Shown one piece after another: positions 57,080 to 64,000 of a DNA stretch of 64,000 nucleotides; position 1 is the stretch's first letter, and every line of letters begins with the position of its first letter. The DNA comes from Cloeon dipterum (taxonomy: Eukaryota > Arthropoda > Insecta > Ephemeroptera > Baetidae), in contig NC_088788.1 of the NCBI RefSeq assembly GCF_949628265.1, forward strand, positions 6,634,001-6,698,000, read 5' to 3'. The notes under the pieces were generated by a model. It saw nothing but the letters and a program-made list of their open reading frames with translations, was not told the DNA's origin and did not search any database. A program made the translations under genes and the position numbers.

Positions 57080-58511
57080 TGAAAAATTAGTTTATTTGAC
57101 CCTTACTAGCAATAAGAAAGAATAAATATTTTAGAAATGTGGTCAATTTAAGGAATGTCAAGCTCCAATTTTAATAAATTCCAATGGGAAACACCATAAA
57201 AATTACACCTGATTCTGAGTTAAAAGAAATACTATAAAATCTTCCCTCTTGATTGCAACTTAAAAAAAGAATTGAAATAAATGCTTCCAATTCAACGATA
57301 TAAACCATGTTTGTACATATTAAATTCTAAAATCTATAAAATTTTGTAAAAAAAAAACGAGTCAAACATTATATATTTGGTTGTATACAAAAGCACGCAC
57401 AAACACTCACTACAAATTATCATTACCAAAAAATAAGTTACCTTAAAGTCCTTAAACCGCCTTAAACAATTTGTCCCTCAAGTATGTTCAGCCGCAAAGG
57501 TCAGAGAAGCAGCGACTGGCTTCCAGGAGATCTCAGGATAAAGTGAATTCACTCACAAAATGCTTGGAACATTGGCTCGCAATCCCCAGCCGCATTACTC
57601 GGATATCTTCACAGATCGTCTAGATTTTTATCTATACCATCTATGCATTGACATAAAGTGACACTACAGCGTTCAAATTCTGCACTTGATTTTCTCCATT
57701 TGCGGCGTGGAATTTGATAAATATTATTCATTGTTAGAATTTTTAAAAGAGCAAATTCCATGTAATATAAAAATGCAGGCAAGTGAATTATTCACGAAAA
57801 AATTCAAGGACTCTCTTCTTCAATTCTTCAAATATCTATTTTTTCCCACAATTTTTTGTTAAAAAGGAAAATAAATGCATGAGAAGTTGGTAGAAAAAAG
57901 CCTTTAATTTTGTTCCTGTATTTCATACCGTGCTGTATTTTTACACTCTCTATACTTACTTGGTGGTTCAGTCTTGCAATCTAAATGTTCCTTTTTAATT
58001 AATAGCATTTCAGCTTTGAACAACAGAGATTGGGAAATTATGCTATCTTAATGTCAATCTTAGGAATTATTTGCTTTTAGGTAATAATAAAATTATCTTC
58101 GGATCTACGACGAAAGTAAAAATATGCAATAATGAAATAATCCTTATTTCTGGCTTCGTTAAAAATAAAGATGTTTCCGAACACAATATTTATTAATAAT
58201 TCGTCCAAAAAGAAGTTCGCGCCGATCAGGATTTATTGATTTTACTCTTGATCCAGGAAAAATGCGACGAATTCTCTACTTCGCCAAATTTGTTTTTCCA
58301 AAGTTTTGGCAAGAAATGCCAGCAGATCCGTCCCCTCAGCAGCATAAATTAATGGACTCTATTTTTTATCTCAAAATCAGTAAAACTCCTTGATGATTAC
58401 AGTCTTCATTTCAAGTCAGTTGAGCAAAAATACTATACTTGAAAATTTGTGGAACGCAAATTTATTCAAGAATCCGTATTACTAGTTTAAGATAAGAAAA
58501 ATCATCGCATG
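57080..58511. other. Gene A 5' flank and spacer
   Basis: AT-rich DNA with no convincing exon. The part nearest gene A matches the flanks above genes B and C (for example AAAGCACGCACA and AAAATTATCATTACCAAA-like words), so the duplicated promoter probably lies within about 400 bp of the first exon. Confidence 0.45.
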
Positions 58512-58676
58512 AAAGCGGAGGCAAGTGGCCCTTGAGTAGGCTGGGTCCCTGTGCGGCCTCGTGCGCCAATTCAATCCGTTCACGGTGTTATTGGCACCCG
58601 GGTTTCAGCATTCGTTTTAGTGCAGTGCGCGCCCTTCCCGCTCCGAGAGGACAGGGATAAAAAGAGCAAAAATAAA
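58512..58676 (+). mobile_element. 5'-truncated SINE, same family as 14.7-15.2 kb
   Basis: GGAGGCAAGTGGCCCTTGAG through CGCGCCCTTCCCGCTC to an A-rich tail matches the 3' third of the full-length SINE. The corresponding spacer near 26,895 lacks it. Confidence 0.75.
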
Positions 58677-59657
58677 AATTATCGTGAAATTATCTCAGAC
58701 AAAACTCCATAAAAAATCTTCTCGGTTTGCGGCTTCTAGAACTGCATTGGCAACCAAAATGCTTGGAATATCTCTTTGCGCTACCCAAATTTTTAGGATT
58801 TTCAAAGATCCCAGATCTCGTCGGCGTGAAATTCCTCTTCTTTTAACAAACCCTGCTTGCTATGCGTTATGTGCGTGGGAATAAAGATGAGTGCGACAAA
58901 AATGAACATGCAAGTCTGTCAGGCCACCCAACAAATTTTGCAGGTGGAATAAAGCAGCGGGATTTGAGAATTTATAGATTAAAATGAAATTTTACGGTCT
59001 GCAATTAAAACGCGAAATCTTTTAGTAATGGTTTCTCATGGATTATTAGGATTCTTTTTTCTTAGTTTGACTCGCTACGTTGCCCGGTTTATCGTCAATT
59101 TTAATTTTCCAGAATTAAATCTTAATAAAGTCTGCAAGACTGAATTTTCATTAAATGCTATTCGGAAAATCATTTCAAATTTAATTCCATCCAATATACT
59201 AGAAACATGTTTGGAAAATATGATTTTTAAAATTCGCCTTAATTAAAAGCTCTTTATGTAGGTACCTTTTTTATGTAAACCGAGCTGTATTCATATGATA
59301 TTTCTTGGAATATTTTGTGATCTACTTATAGGAAAAGATTTCAATAGGATTTTACAGAATGAAAAATGTTTTTTAATGGTGTATATGAATGATTTCTGTA
59401 TTTTATTTCCATATTTTTCTTAAACTGTACAATATCTATTCACTAAGATTACGTAAAATCTTGATTCGCTAAAAATATTCAGTTGTAAAGAACAAAAACT
59501 AAGTACAAGGTTTGGCTGAATCATTAAAATCGTGTGCATTAAAATGTTCAAAGTTTTTGTACTCATACATGGGTTTTGACGGATGAGTATTTGTTTGTGT
59601 TCCAAGCTATTTTGTGTCTTTTTAGTAGATATGTTTTCTACTTTCAAGTTCCCAATT
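58677..59657. other. Spacer between genes A and D; carries the empty-site equivalent
   Basis: No gene is seen. The segment 59,280-59,345 is continuous where the giant element interrupts the same sequence at 27,535/52,226, so it serves as a natural record of the uninterrupted site. Confidence 0.6.
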
Positions 59658-62600
59658 TTAATTCACTTTTCCACGACACAATATTTTTGGACGCATTTTG
59701 AAAGTGACAAGGTCACAATTGTTGCAACATTCCTGCAGATCCGTTTCAGCAATATTTTTAGGGCACAGAGTAAAAACTCCTTTGATACGAAGAAAGTTCA
59801 TATATGAGCAACTCAAATGAAATTGTTCATAATGGTTAAATATTCCATCTTCGCCTTCGAAAGACGTGAAATACATTTGACACATCAAACAATAAAAATT
59901 GCCTGTTCCCTTGTTAAATGACGGATGCTGGAGGCATTCGTGGGATTCTTTTCTGCCCTTGTAAACAAACTTCTCACAAACACCGCAGTTATATAGCTCC
60001 GAATCTATATTTGTTCCTTTTAGGGCCACTATGACATTTTTTTTATCAGTGGCTAAATTAATGTCAACCATATAGTTGTGCAAATTTGATGTGTAATGCT
60101 CCAAGATGGCATCACTATAAATCTCACACATCACACAATAGCCTATTATGTCGCGTTTTATCTCACCGTTGTTGGCATCATCTATATGTTGAGATTGGGG
60201 TGCAAGTGGAGCAAGTGGGACTGCGCTCTGACCTACGGAATACTGTACATTTTCATTCATTGAGGCTGCACAGGCACCAGCTGTTTCAGGATTCGAAATG
60301 CCTGTTTCGACTTATATGTTTGGATGTGGATCTCCAGTGGGGGGTGTGGTAATGTTCCGATCTACGAAATTCTGAGGTCGTGGAACCGTTGCAGATGAAG
60401 ATACTCCACCAACTGGAGAATCAGACTTCCTTGCGGTAGCAGGTCTAGATGCTATTGGATCTCCAACGGTTGGCTGAACTGTTCCCTGCTTTTGGTAATG
60501 CTGAGGTTGTGGAACCATCGGGGATGAACGAACTCCACCATTAAGAGAATCAGACTTCCTTGCTGTAGCAGGTCGAGATGCTATTGGATCTCCAACGGTT
60601 GGCTGGACTGTTCCCTCCTTCTGGTAATGCTGAGGTTGTGGACCCAACGAGGATGAACGAACTCCACCAATAGGAGAATCAGACTTCCTTGCGGTAGCAG
60701 GTTTAGATACTATTGGATCTCCAACGGTTGGCTGGACTGTTCCCTCCTTCTGGTATTGCTGAGGTACTGGACCCATTGGGGATGAAGGAACTCCACCAAT
60801 AGGAGAATCAGACTTCCTTTCGGTAGCAGGTCCAGATGCTTTTGGATCTTCAACGGTTGGCTTGACTGTTTCCTCCTTTTCGTAATGCTGAGGTCGTGGA
60901 CTCAATGGGGATGAAGGAACTCCACCAATAGGAGAATCAGACTTCCTTGCGGTAGCAGGTCTAGAGACTTTTGGATCTCCAACGGTTCGCAGGACTGTTT
61001 CCCGCTTTTGGTAATGCTGAGGTCGTGGACCCATCGGGGATGAACGAACTCCACCATTAGGAGAATCAGACTTCCTTGCGGTAGCAGGTCCAGATGCTTT
61101 TGGATCTTCAACGGTTGGCTGGACTGTTTCCTCCTTCTCGTATTGCTGAGGTACTGGACCCATTGGGGATGAACGAACTCCACCATTAGGAGAATCAGAC
61201 TTCCTTTCGGTAGCAGGTCCAGATGCTTTTGGATCTTCAACGGTTGGCTTGACTGTTTCCTCCTTTTCGTAATGCTGAGGTCGTGGACCCAATGGGGATG
61301 AAGGAACTCCACCAATAGGAGAATCAGATTTCCTTGCGGTAGCAGGTCTAGAGGCTTTTGGATCTCCAACGGTTCGCAGGACTGTTTCCCGCTTTTGGTA
61401 ATGCTGAGGTCGTGGACCCATCGGGGATGAACGAACTCCACCATTAGGAGAATCAGACTTCCTTGCGGTAGAGGTTCTAGATGCTTTTGGATCTCCAACG
61501 GTTGGCTTGACTGTTCCCTGCCTTTTGGATTGCTGATAATTTTGTAATTCCAATGAAGTTGCACCAATGGAGAAATCAGACCTCAACAGGGTATCAGGTC
61601 TAGACTCTTTTGGTTTGAGCGGGGTTGCTCGTTGATGTTGTAATGCTGATGAGGATGCAGAAGCTCCACTAGTAGAAGGGAGACTAGGTTGTCTTGGGGA
61701 GGCAAACCTAGTTGCGAATTTAGTAGGTGGCGGGATAATGTTGGTCTGGCTATCAGGGGGTCGCAGAAGACGATATACATTGGTGTCGCCTGAAACAGGA
61801 GAACAAAATGAATTGTATTATTCCTGCGGTTAAATTTAATATAGTACATATTGGAACTAACAAGAGAATTTTATTATTTAGCTGTATTTTTTCTAAATAT
61901 CGATCCGCCTATTAATTGAGCTTTTAATTTCAATGGAAAAAGCTAAAAATTGTGAACACTCGCCAGCATAAGAAAACAATAAAAAAATATGCAAAGCATA
62001 TTATTAAATTCAATATTTCCAAGCATGATTATGCTGGTTAAATCGCAATATCTTTAATGGTAAATAGTTTTTCTGGATTCAAAAAGATACTTGGCTCACT
62101 GCTTTTTATTAAAGATTTTTTATGGCGTGAACTTACCACTCTGAGTTTTCTGCGATGAACTTTTGCGATTTTCACTGGTTAAAGATTCTGGTTTCCGACC
62201 CGAGGAAAGTGTTTTACCTAGTACATCAGATCTTCTTGTTTGATTACTCATTTCTGGACGAGGGGAAGAAGCAAGCAAACTCTCTAGCGACAAATCAACA
62301 GAATCTAAAAAAAATAATTCTGCATTCAAATTCCTGCTTTCCAGCCGACAAAATAACCACAAAAACACCAAAATAAAGTATATGCGTCACTCAAAAATAA
62401 CATTTTTAATATAACAACTAGGGCATAGTATCTTATTTAAAACATATTGCCACGTTGCGATTTTTCGAATCAGCCAACCCATTACAAACTTAAATGCAAC
62501 CCCCATTATTTATTGCGACGTCATCACTGCTCAGGGGTTAGAAAAGAGCATAGTGATCAAGGGATTTGAAAATTTTACAGTCAATTTGGCCAGGATTTAG

Positions 62601-64000
62601 TTTAAATATTTTTTGACATCTGACTAAAAAGTATTATTGGTTTATCGCTAATAGAACCAAACACTACTGGCCGTCCTTATTGAAGATTATTAATGACGTA
62701 AACTTACTACCCTGAGTGCTTTGCGTAAAAAGTTTGCGATTTTCACTGGTGGAAGATTCCGGTTTCCGACCCGCGGCAAGTGTTTTATCTAGTACATCAG
62801 ATCTTCTTGTTTGATTACTCATATCTGGACGAGGGGAAGAAGCAAGCAAACTCGGTAGCGACAAATCATCAGAAGCTAAAAAAAATAATTCTGCATTCAA
62901 ATTCCTGCTTTCCAGCCGACAAAATAGCTACGAAAACACCAAAATAATGTATATGCGTCTCTCAAAAATAACATTTTTAATATAACAACTAGGGCATAGT
63001 ATCTTATTTAAAACATATTGCCACGTTGCGATTTTTCGAATCAGCCAACCCATTACAGACTTAAATGCAACTCCCATTATTTATTGCGACGTCATCACTG
63101 CTCAGGGGTTAGAAAAGAGCATAGTGATCAAGGGATTTGAAAATTTTACAGTAAATTTGGCTAGGATTTATTCCAAATATTTTTTGACATCTGACTAACA
63201 AGTAATATTGGTTTATCGCTAAAAGAACCAAAAACTACTGGCCGTCCTTATTGAATATTTTTAATGACTTAAACCTACCTCTCTGAGAGCTTTGACTCGA
63301 AATGTATGATGAGAGGGTGCGATTCTCACTCTCTGGAGACTCTGGTCCCAAGGGGTGTACTATTATTTCTGTCAAACTCACTGACACTTCATCAGAATTC
63401 GCTGACTCTGTTCCATCAGAATTGGCTGACTCTGTTCCATCAGAATTCGCTGACTCTGTTCCGTCAGAATTCGCTGACTCTGTTCCATCAGAATTCGCTG
63501 ACTCTATTCCATCAGAATTCGCTGACTCTGTTCCGTCAGAATTCGCTGACTCTGTTTCATCAGAATTCGCTGACTCTGTTCCGTCAGAATTCGCTGACTC
63601 TGTTCCGTCAGAATTCGCTGACTCTGTTCCATCAGAATTCGCTGACTCTGTTCCGTCAGAATTCGCTGACTCTGTTCCGTCAGAATTCGCTGACTCTGTT
63701 CCGTCAGAATTCGCTGACTCTGTTTCATCAGAATTCGCTGACTCTGTTCCGTCAGAATTCGCTGACTCTGTTCCGTCAGAATTCGCTGACTCTGTTCCGT
63801 CAGAATTCGCTGACTCTGTTTCATCAGAATTCGCTGACTCTGTTCCATCAGAATTCGCTGACTCTGTTCCGTCAGAATTCGCTGACTCTGTTCCGTCAGA
63901 ATTCGCTGACTCTGTTCCATCAGAATTCGCTGACTCTGTTCCGTCAGAATTCGCTGACTCTGTTTCATCAGAATTCGCTGACTCTGTTCCGTCAGAATTC
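59658..64000 (-). CDS. Gene D: largest family member, 5' end beyond the window, frame stopped before the zinc fingers
   Basis: Exons: a repeat exon from beyond 64,000 to about 63,280, then 62,878-62,708, 62,304-62,138 and the last exon from about 61,790. The last exon has about nine 43-residue units (core RKSDSPIGGVPSSP), then PTGDPHPNI and an in-frame TAA at about 60,312, where gene A reads CAA. The frame then stays open to 59,658 and codes the fullest finger region in the window: YCVMCEIYSDAILEHY, CGVCEKFVYKGRKESHEC, FYCLMCQMYF...HYEQFH and CCNNCD. A single base change would explain the stop; readthrough, polymorphism or recent damage are all possible. Exon order mirrors gene A, its closest paralog. 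Confidence 0.65.
60370..61570 (-). repeat. Coding minisatellite of gene D, 129-bp unit, about nine copies
   Basis: Units recur at about 129 bp, each encoding about 43 residues. They alternate between types (ending HYQKRETVLRTV, HYEKEETVKPTV or QYEKEETVQPTV), which suggests growth by duplication of two- or three-unit blocks. Gene A has the same array with six to seven units at 53,440-54,260. Confidence 0.8.
63388..64000 (-). repeat. 24-bp coding minisatellite, at least 25 copies
   Basis: The plus-strand unit is CAGAATTCGCTGACTCTGTT plus four bases, repeated with almost no drift to the window edge. In the gene D frame it encodes the octapeptide SDGTESAN with an occasional G-to-E change. The matching exon of gene A (56,056-55,862) has a single, non-repeated DRTESAADE segment, so the expansion is specific to D and recent. 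The open frame seen in another phase (RILTEQSQ) is a by-product. Confidence 0.9.

Noticed and set aside
60902-61567. 221-residue Leu-rich open frame overlapping gene D
   Set aside because: It is an alternative phase of the 129-bp minisatellite; the gene D phase agrees with genes A, B and C and with splice phases.
63504-63968. 154-residue frame of RILTEQSQ repeats
   Set aside because: It is in the wrong phase; the neighbouring exon and gene A show that the SDGTESAN phase is the coding one.
63388-64000. CRISPR-like array
   Set aside because: The 24-bp units abut with no unique spacers, and the context is eukaryotic.

Overview
This is eukaryotic DNA. It has spliced genes with GT-AG introns, polyA signals, a tRNA-derived SINE, a LINE relic and a foldback MITE, on an AT-rich background. 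An arthropod, probably an insect, is my inference; I cannot name the species. Two things fill the window: a tandem family of host genes, all on the minus strand, and a roughly 24.7-kb mobile element inserted between two members of that family.

Host family (about 1-27.5 kb and 52.2-64 kb). Members run right to left: D (cut by the right edge, to 59.66 kb), A (57-52.98 kb), B (26.07-16.59 kb), C (14.49-9.68 kb), an atypical relative F (about 8.3-5.5 kb), E (3.20-1.85 kb) and G (725 to the left edge). The shared plan is a short N-terminal Cys module (C-x2-C-x7..14-C-x4-C), a variable run of small Ser/Pro-rich exons, then a large last exon that often holds 43-residue tandem repeats and ends in C2H2-type zinc fingers. 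Exons are amplified inside gene B, and several paralogs stop before or inside the zinc-finger part. I do not recognise the family.

Mobile element (about 27,545-52,219). It has short terminal inverted repeats, and the paralogous spacer at about 59.28-59.35 kb shows what the site looks like without it. Just inside each end lies an array of about 330-bp units, pointing inward; each unit carries a consensus 5' splice site and 3' splice site. Between the arrays lie, left to right: a DNMT1-type cytosine-5 methyltransferase (minus), a 2.5-kb 172/406-bp satellite, two coiled-coil plus BEN-like genes (both minus), a divergent promoter, a 12-exon gene for a zinc-finger tyrosine-recombinase-like protein with AT-hooks (plus), an SF1 helicase of the UPF1/MOV10 type (minus), and a small gene near the right end that may be the helicase N-terminus. 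The right end carries six copies of a 15-bp motif, two of them arranged like a loxP site (15-8-15). Reading frames are open across predicted introns, many only 55-65 bp, so the element looks whole and fairly young.

How it may work (inference): the recombinase would mobilise the element by acting on the 15-bp motifs, the helicase could help replication or processing, the methyltransferase and BEN proteins could control the element's own chromatin, and the terminal arrays could act as promoter or leader-exon banks. I see no capsid, DNA polymerase, reverse transcriptase or DDE integrase, so it does not fit Polintons, DIRS elements or ordinary Cryptons.
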